A stretch of 25,182 nt of DNA from JAAFHB01 sp037133495 (lineage in GTDB: Bacteria; Bacteroidota; Bacteroidia; Bacteroidales; Prolixibacteraceae): assembly GCA_037133495.1 (NCBI GenBank), contig JBAXOA010000062.1, positions 1-25,182 of the forward strand, given 5' to 3'. The notes below the pieces were generated by a model, which saw nothing but the letters and a program-made list of their open reading frames with translations, had not been told where the DNA came from and made no database searches. Positions 1 through 6,904 of this stretch are shown here, piece by piece. The stretch's first letter is position 1. Each line of letters begins with the position of its first letter. Position numbers and translations under genes: made by a program.

Positions 1-1409
1 ACCACTGTTATTATAGGCTTTACTATCTTTCCATTCACCTTGCTTTCCGGTCTCAGATCATTCATCCAGGCGCCGCCATTCTTCCCGTCACGAGGAAAGA
101 AATCGAGGTAAAGCACTGCCAGAAAAGATCCGTCCTGATCGTAAACTTCGTAAGCCGTAGCATCTTGGTGGTAAACAGGAATCTCTTTATTCTCTTTAAA
201 TGTAAGTCCGTAAAGACGCGTCGCAAGTTCGAAAACGCCGTTTTGAACTTTTGCCAATTGAAAGTACGGTTTCACTTGTTGTTCGTCAAAACCGTAATGA
301 GCATTTTTCAGCTTTTCGGAATAATAGCTCCAGTCCCATCGTTGTAAGGGGTTTTTCAACCCATTCTCTTTTGCAAATTTCACAACTTCAGCATATTCTC
401 TTTCCGATGCGGGACGTGAGGCTGCGTGCAGTTGATGAAGAAAATCGTTGACCCGCTTCGGATTTTCTGCCATTCGCTCAGCGAGGACATATTCGGCATG
501 GTTTTTAAAGCCTAGCAATTTTGCTTTTTCCATCTTGAGATTGACCGTTTTCCGGATAATCTCCTCGTTATTTTTGTCGTTCTTCTGAAATCCCCGTGAA
601 GTGTAAGCGCGATACATTTTCTCACGAAGCTGACGGCTGTCGGCATATTTCATAAATCCCACAAAACTGGGACCCTGAAGTGAGAATAACCACCCTTCCT
701 TCTTTTTCGATTTAGCCACTTGCGCGGCGGCCTCACATTCTGACTCAGGAATTCCGGCCAGATCCTTTTTGTCAGTAATCAACAATTGAAAAGCATTCGT
801 TTCGGCAAGCACATTTTCTCCGAATTTCAGCGAAAGCTGAGATAATTCAGTAGTGATTTCGGCATACCGATTCTTTGCATCGCCTTCAAGGTTGGCTCCG
901 CTTCGTACAAAACCCAGAAATTTCTTGTCCAGTAACTGGCGATCTTCATCTGAGAGCCTAAGGGTTTCTTTCTGACTGTAAACGGCTTTTATTTTTTCAA
1001 AAAGCTTCGCATTCAGAGAGATATAATTTGAGAACTCCGATAGTTTTGGAGAAACTTCGCGGGCAATGGCTTGAATCGTATCATCAGTCTCGGCCGAATT
1101 CAAATTAAAAAGGACACTTGTGACCCGTTCAAGCCTTTCCCCTGAAATTTCAAGTGCTGCAACAGTATTTTGGAATGTAGGTTTTTCGGGATCATTGATA
1201 ATGGCATCTACCTCATCTTTAGCCTCTTTCAGCGTTTTGTCGATTGCCGGGATAAAGTGTTCGTGCTTAATCTCTTTAAATGGAGGTGTCTGATGTGGTG
1301 TTTTCCAATCGATTAACAACGGATTGGTATCCTTTACTTCTTTTTGTGAATTACATGCTGTCATACCTGAAAATAACAATAGTCCTATTAATAATTTACT
1401 TTTCATCAT
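1..1409 (-). CDS. M3-family metallopeptidase (peptidyl-dipeptidase Dcp-like), C-terminus beyond window
   Basis: The first 469 codons are open from an ATG at 1409 (a second ATG follows at 1406) to the left edge. The protein starts with a hydrophobic stretch ending in MTAC at residues 16-19, so it is probably an exported lipoprotein. The rest matches the helical N-terminal part of thermolysin-like M3 oligopeptidases: FKEIKHEHFIPAI near residue 47 and GAWMNDLRPE near 445 are family landmarks. The zinc motif HExxH normally follows that last block by a few dozen residues, so it lies just outside the window and catalysis cannot be confirmed. M3 enzymes cut short peptides; Dcp removes C-terminal dipeptides. 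The start lies 2 nt after the stop of the flavin reductase-like gene, so the two are almost certainly cotranscribed. Family call is firm; Dcp versus oligopeptidase A is not resolved. Confidence 0.88.
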   Translation of the reverse strand, partial: MMKSKLLIGLLLFSGMTACNSQKEVKDTNPLLIDWKTPHQTPPFKEIKHEHFIPAIDKTLKEAKDEVDAIINDPEKPTFQNTVAALEISGERLERVTSVLFNLNSAETDDTIQAIAREVSPKLSEFSNYISLNAKLFEKIKAVYSQKETLRLSDEDRQLLDKKFLGFVRSGANLEGDAKNRYAEITTELSQLSLKFGENVLAETNAFQLLITDKKDLAGIPESECEAAAQVAKSKKKEGWLFSLQGPSFVGFMKYADSRQLREKMYRAYTSRGFQKNDKNNEEIIRKTVNLKMEKAKLLGFKNHAEYVLAERMAENPKRVNDFLHQLHAASRPASEREYAEVVKFAKENGLKNPLQRWDWSYYSEKLKNAHYGFDEQQVKPYFQLAKVQNGVFELATRLYGLTFKENKEIPVYHQDATAYEVYDQDGSFLAVLYLDFFPRDGKNGGAWMNDLRPESKVNGKIVKPIITV

Positions 1410-1411
1410 CT

Positions 1412-2002
1412 CTAACGTTTGAGTCTTAGTTTTGTTTTTTCTTTCATAATGCTCCATCCGAATTTGCCGATATGTTTACCCAATGAATAGTAATTCCCAT
1501 GTGAGTAGGCGATTATTCCGGATGCGGCAAGATTGAATGCTGCTGTTTCGGGATCGATGTACCGGTCATCGGCAATTATATTGACTACATCGGCAATGAA
1601 CATATCATGTGATCCCAGTGCTTTGATTTCAGTAACTTTGCACTCGATGGAAATTGGTGATTCTGCAACGATCGGACATTTTACAATCATAGCCGGAGCA
1701 GGAGTGAGGCCGCTCTCTTTGAATTTGTCGAAATCCCGCCCTGATTTAACACCGCACCAATCTGTGGCTTTTGAGATTTCTGTTGTGGTCAGGTTAATCA
1801 CAAACTCCCCGGTTTGCTTAATCATATCATAAGAATAACGACCTGGACGCACTGATATATAGCATATTGGCGGTTCAGTGCAGAGTGTTCCCAGCCATGA
1901 GACAGTGAGCAGATTCATTTTCCCGTTTATGTCACCGCAACTGATTAGTCCGGCAGGCAGCGGATAGATCATATTGCCGGGTTTCCAGTTCAGTTTCCCC
2001 AT
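1412..2002 (-). CDS. Flavin reductase-like FMN-binding protein
   Basis: This is a 196-residue protein starting at an ATG. It has the split-barrel FMN-binding fold signature of the flavin reductase/flavoredoxin family: an early LPAGLISCG segment, the NLLTVSWLG strand, then ICYISVRPGRYS and the GEFVINL strand followed by a cysteine-containing DWCGVKSGRD loop. Members bind FMN and either reduce free flavin or pass electrons to a partner; the substrate cannot be read from sequence. No signal peptide is present, so it should be cytoplasmic, unlike the exported peptidase encoded 2 nt downstream. The pairing looks like transcriptional coupling rather than a shared pathway. Two TAnnTTTG boxes lie just upstream. 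Confidence 0.85.
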   Translation of the reverse strand: MGKLNWKPGNMIYPLPAGLISCGDINGKMNLLTVSWLGTLCTEPPICYISVRPGRYSYDMIKQTGEFVINLTTTEISKATDWCGVKSGRDFDKFKESGLTPAPAMIVKCPIVAESPISIECKVTEIKALGSHDMFIADVVNIIADDRYIDPETAAFNLAASGIIAYSHGNYYSLGKHIGKFGWSIMKEKTKLRLKR

Positions 2003-2017
2003 TTTTTAAGATTTTCA

Positions 2018-2033
2018 CAAAAGTACAAAAATA
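2018..2033 (-). promoter_or_regulatory. Two abutting Bacteroidota -7 boxes upstream of the flavin reductase gene
   Basis: On the minus strand TATTTTTG (2033-2026) is followed directly by TACTTTTG (2025-2018). Both fit the TAnnTTTG -7 consensus. Transcription would begin about 10 to 20 nt before the ATG at 2002. TTG triplets upstream fall 16 or 24 nt away rather than the preferred 19-21, so the -33 element is weak. Confidence 0.45.
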
Positions 2034-2073
2034 GCATCAGACAATCGGACAAAAGGACAATGTGAAAATTAAG

Positions 2074-2105
2074 AATTAGGAATGATCAATTAGGAATGAT
2101 CAATT
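2074..2105. repeat. Two tandem copies of a 14-bp unit plus a 4-bp partial copy
   Basis: AATTAGGAATGATC occurs at 2074-2087 and again at 2088-2101, followed by AATT. The copies are identical. Short AATTAGGAAT-type repeats are a common sort of Bacteroidota intergenic filler, and no function is implied. Confidence 0.85.
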
Positions 2106-2359
2106 TACTAAAATTGGAATATCAATAATAAAAATCATTGAACATTAATCATTGGCAATTTCTCATTTTCTCTCCAATTGTGACCAATTTAAATTGGAGC
2201 CGACATTAGGGTTGTAATTGGGGTTATCGGTCACGACGTATTCGCAGTTATTATCGCATCAGGCGTGATTAAATCCGCCGGATAATTCGAGTAATCGAAT
2301 ACTTCCGATTATAGTCGTTTAGATCGGGAAAAGATGGAACAATAGTGGTAACTTTCCCT

Positions 2360-2391
2360 AATAAATATACAAAAAAAGTTGTATATTTATT
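2360..2391. promoter_or_regulatory. 13-bp perfect inverted repeat upstream of the four-cysteine protein gene
   Basis: Bases 2360-2372 pair perfectly with 2379-2391 around a 6-nt loop. The right arm contains TATATTTA (2382-2389), one mismatch from the TAnnTTTG -7 box. If that box is used, the repeat would overlap the promoter of the gene at 2437 and could act as an operator. It could equally be an upstream terminator-like hairpin, although the stem is nearly all A and T and would be weak as RNA. Confidence 0.5.
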
Positions 2392-2436
2392 TTGAATTCA
2401 TTAATTGAAACAAATAACTTCGCAAACAGTGAATAT

Positions 2437-2808
2437 ATGAATGATCGGAAATGTCTTAATTGCAGTGAGCAGCTGACGGGCCGGACCAATCAAAAGTTTT
2501 GCAGCGATCAATGCCGAAGTACCTTTAATAACAGACAATATGTTGAGGCTAACATTGTAATTAAGTCCGTTAACCGCATTCTTAAATGCAATTATCTGAT
2601 CCTTACGGGTCTTAATTCGGATGGGAAGACAACTACCACCAAGGGTGATTTACAGAAAAAGGGATATCGATTCGACTACTATACCTACACGTGCCTGACG
2701 CGGAACAACCACATTAACTATTTCTGCTACGACCACGGATTCAGAGAGCAGGAGAAGAACCGTCTAATGCTGGTGCGACGAGATCTGGACGGCGACATGG
2801 CTAATTAA
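2437..2808 (+). CDS. Conserved small protein with N-terminal four-cysteine zinc-ribbon-like motif, function unknown
   Basis: I choose the ATG at 2437 (123 residues); the frame extends back to a TTG at 2392, but the protein-like sequence begins at MNDRKCLNC. Cysteines 6, 9, 22 and 26 form a Cx2C-x12-Cx3C pattern with FCSDQCR, typical of small zinc ribbons. The C-terminal half has an aromatic stretch (YRFDYYTYTC and NYFCYDHGFRE) and ends in an LVRRDLDG segment. From memory, similar proteins with the same two halves occur singly in many Bacteroidota and are annotated as hypothetical. Nucleic-acid or protein binding through the zinc site is a guess. It is monocistronic, faces the GlyRS gene tail to tail with 27 bp between them, and sits behind a 13-bp inverted repeat. 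Confidence 0.75.
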   Translation: MNDRKCLNCSEQLTGRTNQKFCSDQCRSTFNNRQYVEANIVIKSVNRILKCNYLILTGLNSDGKTTTTKGDLQKKGYRFDYYTYTCLTRNNHINYFCYDHGFREQEKNRLMLVRRDLDGDMAN

Positions 2809-2835
2809 CAACTTCAACGAAAACAGACGACAGGG

Positions 2836-4389
2836 TTATTTCAGCTGGTTAAACAAGGTTCTGAAATTCACCTTCTCCAGAATAATATCTCGTAACTTGC
2901 TGATTTCAACCCGTTCCTGAAGCATCGTATCCCTGAATCTAACTGTAACTGAATTGTCTTCAGCTGTTTGATGATCTACAGTAACACAAAACGGTGTCCC
3001 GATTGCATCCTGCCGCCGATAACGTTTCCCGATTGAATCTTTCTCGTCGTATTGACAATTGAAATCAAACTTCAGTTCATCAATTATTTCACGTGCTTTT
3101 TCAGGAAGACCATCTTTTTTTATCAGAGGCATAACAGCCAGTTTGACCGGTGCGAGCGGCGCAGGCAGTCTTAGTACAACCCTAGTATCTTTTTGTCCGT
3201 TAGCGTCTTCAATAACTTCTTCATTGTAGGAAGCAGCAATAATTTGAAGAAACATCCGGTCAACTCCAATCGAAGTTTCAACAACATAAGGTACGTAGGA
3301 CTCGTTTAATTCAGGATCAAAATATTGAATTTTTTTGCCTGAGAATTTTTGGTGCTGCGACAAATCGAAATCCGTGCGCGAATGAATACCTTCTACTTCT
3401 TTGAATCCAAACGGGAATCTAAATTCTATATCAACGGCAGCGTTGGCATAATGAGCTAATTTTTCGTGAACATGAAAACGGTAATTTTCACTCCCGAATC
3501 CAAGCGCTTTATGCCATTTGATGCGCAGATCCTTCCATTTTTCAAACCAGTCGAGTTCCGTACCCGGCCGAACAAAGAACTGAAGTTCCATTTGCTCAAA
3601 TTCACGCATTCTGAAAATAAACTGTCGGGCAACAATCTCGTTTCGGAACGCCTTCCCAATCTGCGCAATACCAAACGGGATTTTCATTCTGCCCGTTTTC
3701 TGAACATTCATATAGTTGACGAAAATTCCCTGCGCCGTTTCCGGACGAAGATAAACCTTCAATGCACCGTCGGCTGTGGAGCCCATTTCAGTGGAGAACA
3801 TCAGATTAAACTGGCGCACTTCCGTCCAGTTTCTGGTCCCGGAAACGGGGCAGGCAATCTCGTTGTCCTCGATAATTTTTTTTAATTCAACAAGATCGAC
3901 ATTGTTAAGCGCTTCTGCAAAGCGGTTGTGCAACTCATCCCATTTCGCCTGCGATTCTAAAACCCTGCCATTGGTTGCACGGAACTGAACCTCGTCAAAA
4001 GTTTCACCAAAACGAGCTTTCGCCTTATCAACCTCTTTATCGATTTTTGTTTCGATTTTTGCAAGCTGCTCTTCAATCAAAACATCTGCACGGTATCTTT
4101 TTTTCGAGTCGCGGTTATCAATCAAAGGATCATTAAAAGCATCAACATGGCCTGAAGCTTTCCAGATAGTGGGGTGCATAAATATAGCAGTGTCTATCCC
4201 TACGATATTTTCATGAAGCAATACCATAGAATCCCACCAGTATTTTTTGATATTATTCTTTAATTCAACACCATATTGTCCGTAATCGTAAACTGCGCTT
4301 AATCCGTCATAGATTTCGCTTGAGGGAAATACATAACCATATTCTTTGCAGTGAGCAATCAATTTTTTGAATAAATCTTCCTGGGCCAT
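2836..4389 (-). CDS. glyQS: Glycine--tRNA ligase (class II, single-chain alpha2 type)
   Basis: This cytoplasmic enzyme charges tRNA-Gly with glycine using ATP. It is 517 residues from the ATG at 4389, the usual length for the family. The frame extends upstream to a TTG at 4413, but homologues begin at MAQEDLFKKL, so that extension is rejected. Visible landmarks are the N-terminal YDGLSAVYDYGQYGVELKNN block (about 27-46), RPETAQGIF (215-223), motif 2 around FRNEIVARQFIFRMREFEQ (248-266), motif 3 near ETSIGVDRMF (371-380), and a C-terminal anticodon-binding domain from about 410. It is last in the minus-strand series, 66 nt after the DUF4834 gene. A 7-bp hairpin sits between the two, and a -7-like TAATTTTG box at 4458-4451 could give it its own transcript. 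Confidence 0.97.
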   Translation of the reverse strand: MAQEDLFKKLIAHCKEYGYVFPSSEIYDGLSAVYDYGQYGVELKNNIKKYWWDSMVLLHENIVGIDTAIFMHPTIWKASGHVDAFNDPLIDNRDSKKRYRADVLIEEQLAKIETKIDKEVDKAKARFGETFDEVQFRATNGRVLESQAKWDELHNRFAEALNNVDLVELKKIIEDNEIACPVSGTRNWTEVRQFNLMFSTEMGSTADGALKVYLRPETAQGIFVNYMNVQKTGRMKIPFGIAQIGKAFRNEIVARQFIFRMREFEQMELQFFVRPGTELDWFEKWKDLRIKWHKALGFGSENYRFHVHEKLAHYANAAVDIEFRFPFGFKEVEGIHSRTDFDLSQHQKFSGKKIQYFDPELNESYVPYVVETSIGVDRMFLQIIAASYNEEVIEDANGQKDTRVVLRLPAPLAPVKLAVMPLIKKDGLPEKAREIIDELKFDFNCQYDEKDSIGKRYRRQDAIGTPFCVTVDHQTAEDNSVTVRFRDTMLQERVEISKLRDIILEKVNFRTLFNQLK

Positions 4390-4402
4390 ACTAAGTAAAT
4401 TT

Positions 4403-4419
4403 AGCGCATCCAATGCGCT
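4403..4419 (-). promoter_or_regulatory. GC-rich hairpin 13 nt upstream of the GlyRS start
   Basis: Bases 4403-4409 and 4413-4419 are perfect 7-bp complements (AGCGCAT and ATGCGCT) around a 3-nt loop. The hairpin stands out in AT-rich surroundings and would sit in the mRNA leader close to the start codon at 4389. It has no trailing U run in the minus direction, so it is not a typical terminator. A role in translation control is conjecture. Confidence 0.45.
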
Positions 4420-4450
4420 TTATATTAAATGTTAATCCTTCTGCTGTCTG

Positions 4451-4458
4451 CAAAATTA
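4451..4458 (-). promoter_or_regulatory. Candidate -7 box for the GlyRS gene
   Basis: TAATTTTG reads 4458 to 4451 on the minus strand and matches TAnnTTTG. It overlaps the stop codon of the DUF4834 gene and would give a leader of about 55 nt. No clear TTG element is seen at the preferred distance. Confidence 0.3.
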
Positions 4459-4743
4459 TTTTTTGTCATTAATCTCTTCGAACTCGATATAATCGCCGTC
4501 TGCACGCTTGTACTTCTTCGCTTTTTTATCGGTGATGTCAATTGTGACATCTCCCTTTCTAACAGTCTGCTTGCCATTTGAAGCTTCTCTGTTCTTCATA
4601 TCCTGAAAGAGTTTGTTGGCAGCATTTTCAACAATTTTCGGAGCTACGATCCGCATCACCATCTTGAATCCGTAATAGATCACAACCATCACGAATATAA
4701 CTCTGAAAAAAGAGATAATATTAAGTAAGATAAAAAGTACCAT
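4456..4743 (-). CDS. DUF4834-family small membrane protein
   Basis: This 95-residue protein has one long hydrophobic segment at residues 1-24. After it comes a short amphipathic region (VAPKIVENAANKLFQDM) and a polar tail ending in GDVTIDITDKK and the acidic DGDYIEFEEI. This layout, an N-terminal membrane helix plus a DGDYxxFEEI-type tail, is characteristic of DUF4834, a Bacteroidota family without known function. The tail should face the cytoplasm. It starts 55 nt after the DUF5723 gene and precedes GlyRS. A TAATTTTG box about 25 nt upstream could start a separate transcript with GlyRS. The family name is from memory of its pattern, so moderately sure. Confidence 0.75.
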   Translation of the reverse strand: MVLFILLNIISFFRVIFVMVVIYYGFKMVMRIVAPKIVENAANKLFQDMKNREASNGKQTVRKGDVTIDITDKKAKKYKRADGDYIEFEEINDKK

Positions 4744-4768
4744 TACTATTGATTTTTAATAACACCGG

Positions 4769-4776
4769 CAAAATTA
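4769..4776 (-). promoter_or_regulatory. Candidate -7 box for the DUF4834 gene
   Basis: TAATTTTG reads 4776 to 4769 on the minus strand and fits TAnnTTTG. It would start transcription about 20 nt before the ATG at 4743. No -33 TTG is found at the right distance. Confidence 0.3.
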
Positions 4777-4798
4777 GGAAATATTTCGTACTATAACC

Positions 4799-6244
4799 CT
4801 AATATGGGCAATGACAATTAGGATTTAATCCACTTTCATTTTTTTCGTTCTTTTCATTGCCAAAAATAAAATTGATTCCAAGCCTTAGGTTCATGTTTCT
4901 TGCTTTGCTGGGATAAAAAGGTGAAAACACATTATCCGCGGCTGCGTATATCTGAAATATTCCTGCTTTAATTCCTACCCCTAATCCCAAATTGTCATAG
5001 GTTGATTCTACGATTGAATAACTGGCTGAAAGAGATAATGCATTCATTAGTATTGCATTGGCTGATGCGCTTAAAGAAGTATGAACTGTGTTGCTGATAA
5101 TCCTGATTCTGCTTAATCCCGACAAACTTACAGTGTTGCTGAGCTGATAATCTACTCCAAGATAGATTTTAGCTGGTAATAGTGTCGAAAAGTGCGTACC
5201 CGTTGTATCGGGTCTGAAAGTTGAAGAAAGCGAATCGCTTAACCGATTGATGGCTGTATTAAAACTTGCAATGATGGGTGGAGTCTGAGTGGGATCGTTA
5301 AGATTTATCCCTCTGTACAGGAAATTACCACGTTCTGTAAGGCGTGTAACGTTACTGTTCCACGAAATTGTTCCTAAATCAATGATACTCGCGGAGATTT
5401 CGGTCTTTTTGTTTACGCGATAGGCAAATCCCAAATCGAATGCAAACCCGGGATTTCCATAATTATTCAGATAGTTACTTGCTGTATAATTTGGAAGTGA
5501 ATTGGCCGAAGTGATCCCTCCGGCCGGGTTGTAATTAAAGTTGACAGGTGCCGAAATATTTATACGACCCGAAGCTGATACATCGAGATATTCGCCGTTG
5601 ACAGGTGATGCCGCCTTTAAATTAATTCCGTTGGTCTGTACAGCACCCATTCCAAACAGAAGTTTGAATGCCGCGCCCACCGTGAGTTTTTTGTCAATAT
5701 CATGTGAATAATTAAAGGCCAACTCGCGGTAGTGTTGCGCCCCAACGCCAAAATTGCCTGAATAATAAGTATTTCCAACATAGGGATAATTCCCGAGTTT
5801 AGCGAAATCAACAAGTTTTTTATCAAAGAAAACCTGTGCAAACTCTCTTTCAGACAAGGATAATGCAAAGAAATTCTTTCCTTTTTTGTAACCACCTTCT
5901 AAAACCGTTAAAGCTGCCGATTCGTAGACGAAATTTCGATCTCCAATACTTTGCCGGAAGTTATCCATGTCAATTATCAGCGAATCAGCACGATTTCCGG
6001 TTCCCTTATGAATCAGATCATTGTAACTCCAGTTATTTGTATTTGCAGCTAAATCGAGTTTCGAAAACAACGGCATGCTAAAATAAAAGCCACCCGAAAT
6101 ACCCGGACGCGCTGGATTTAGATCTTTTGTCTGTGGTATGCCTTTCATGAAATACAATGTATTTGGCTGTGCAAAAACAAGTTGCGAGCATCCGGACAGG
6201 ATAGAGAGTAATAATATTTTGAGTGAGTGTTTCCTCATTTTCAT
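4799..6244 (-). CDS. DUF5723-family probable outer-membrane beta-barrel protein
   Basis: This 481-residue exported protein opens with MKMRKHSLKILLL, a signal peptide ending near VFAQPN. The stretch LSGC at about residues 17-20 resembles a lipobox, but the family is normally cleaved by signal peptidase I after the alanine before QPN. The mature start NTLYFMKGIPQTKDLNPA matches DUF5723, where an NTLYF-G-PQ-NPA pattern precedes a barrel. Alternating strands with GxxxxLxFGMGA and NLRLGINFIFGN near the C-terminus support a barrel in the outer membrane. The last strand is followed by a Cys-rich tail (NPNCHCPY), which is unusual. It starts 14 nt after the lipoprotein gene, so the two are cotranscribed and may form a surface or periplasmic complex. 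Function is unknown. Confidence 0.75.
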   Translation of the reverse strand: MKMRKHSLKILLLSILSGCSQLVFAQPNTLYFMKGIPQTKDLNPARPGISGGFYFSMPLFSKLDLAANTNNWSYNDLIHKGTGNRADSLIIDMDNFRQSIGDRNFVYESAALTVLEGGYKKGKNFFALSLSEREFAQVFFDKKLVDFAKLGNYPYVGNTYYSGNFGVGAQHYRELAFNYSHDIDKKLTVGAAFKLLFGMGAVQTNGINLKAASPVNGEYLDVSASGRINISAPVNFNYNPAGGITSANSLPNYTASNYLNNYGNPGFAFDLGFAYRVNKKTEISASIIDLGTISWNSNVTRLTERGNFLYRGINLNDPTQTPPIIASFNTAINRLSDSLSSTFRPDTTGTHFSTLLPAKIYLGVDYQLSNTVSLSGLSRIRIISNTVHTSLSASANAILMNALSLSASYSIVESTYDNLGLGVGIKAGIFQIYAAADNVFSPFYPSKARNMNLRLGINFIFGNEKNEKNESGLNPNCHCPY

Positions 6245-6258
6245 GCTTTAAAGATTTA

Positions 6259-6858
6259 TTATAGTTTCCAAAGATTAACAGGGGCATGGAAACCAATTTT
6301 CACTGTAATTGACGTTGATTTTACCACCTTATATAATATATTACTTCCAACCGGCGACAAGAGGCTAAAGCTGATTTTTAAATCGGTAGAATTCATGAGA
6401 TTGTCCTGATCATTTGGACCCAGATTGAACTGAATACGTTTGTCCTTAGTGTTGGCAGGGATTATTCCTGAATCGAATGGCACCCCCAAAGAGACTCCGG
6501 TAGAGGAATTGAAAAAGCTTAGTTCGAATTTAGTTTCTACGGGTGTGTCATTTGTAAGATGGATTACCAGATAAACGGAATCAATTGCTGCAGTTCTGAA
6601 CGAGGTTCCATTTTTACTTACCACCAATGGGTCGAGCACCAGCCCTCCGGCTGGAATAGGTGTAGTGTCCAGAATTGGAGTGGTAACAAGATCATCGACT
6701 TTAAATGTTCCAAATGCCAATGGAGCATAGATGTCGGGGATAATATCAGTTGGTTTGGCTAGCTTTTTCAGATTAAAATCATCAAGATTGCAGGAGAACA
6801 GTATGATTGCAGCAATCAAAAGTGCAATTCCTGAAAAGAATCTCGTAATTGTTGTCAT
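6259..6858 (-). CDS. Small lipoprotein of unknown function, paired with the DUF5723 gene
   Basis: The protein has 199 residues. A hydrophobic N-terminus ends in the lipobox LFSC (Cys 23), followed by NLDD; Bacteroidota lipoproteins with acidic residues there are often surface-exposed. The rest is beta-rich with no recognised catalytic motif: YAPLAFGTFKVDDLV, an IDSVYLVIHLTN strand, then a segment ending in FHAPVNLWKL. Only 14 nt separate it from the downstream DUF5723 gene and 46 nt from the upstream gene. A perfect 14-bp AT palindrome lies at 6865-6878, just before its start. It may be a partner of the DUF5723 barrel, but this rests on position only. Confidence 0.8.
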   Translation of the reverse strand: MTTITRFFSGIALLIAAIILFSCNLDDFNLKKLAKPTDIIPDIYAPLAFGTFKVDDLVTTPILDTTPIPAGGLVLDPLVVSKNGTSFRTAAIDSVYLVIHLTNDTPVETKFELSFFNSSTGVSLGVPFDSGIIPANTKDKRIQFNLGPNDQDNLMNSTDLKISFSLLSPVGSNILYKVVKSTSITVKIGFHAPVNLWKL

Positions 6859-6904
6859 CGTATTAATATTTAAATATTTGTTTGATAAGATATCAATTCT
6901 CTGA

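Larger units (their letters stand above)
2003..2436. other. Intergenic region with tandem repeat and nested palindromes, no intact gene
   Basis: This stretch holds the flavin reductase promoter at its left end. It also has a 14-bp direct tandem repeat at 2074-2101, a perfect 14-bp palindrome at 2184-2197, and an 8-bp inverted repeat (2172-2179 with 2192-2199) enclosing it. A 6-bp stem lies at 2285-2290 and 2295-2300, and a 13-bp inverted repeat at 2360-2391. Short protein-like readings on the minus strand between 2163 and 2350 are broken by stops and frame changes, so no gene is called. Decay of a mobile element or gene is possible but unproven. Confidence 0.6.

Noticed and set aside
1533..1832. 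99-codon plus-strand frame opposite the flavin reductase gene
   Set aside because: It lies wholly inside a convincing minus-strand gene and has no recognisable domain or promoter.
2163..2258. 31-codon minus-strand reading ending NLNWSQLERK
   Set aside because: Too short, preceded in frame by a TGA and with no start codon. Selenocysteine was considered for that TGA but nothing supports it.
3466..3885. 139-codon plus-strand frame opposite the GlyRS gene
   Set aside because: It is antisense to strongly conserved GlyRS motifs and its translation resembles no protein family; it is a shadow of the real gene.
4390..4413. TTG start extending GlyRS by eight residues
   Set aside because: Family members begin MAQED, and the TTG falls inside a hairpin stem-loop.
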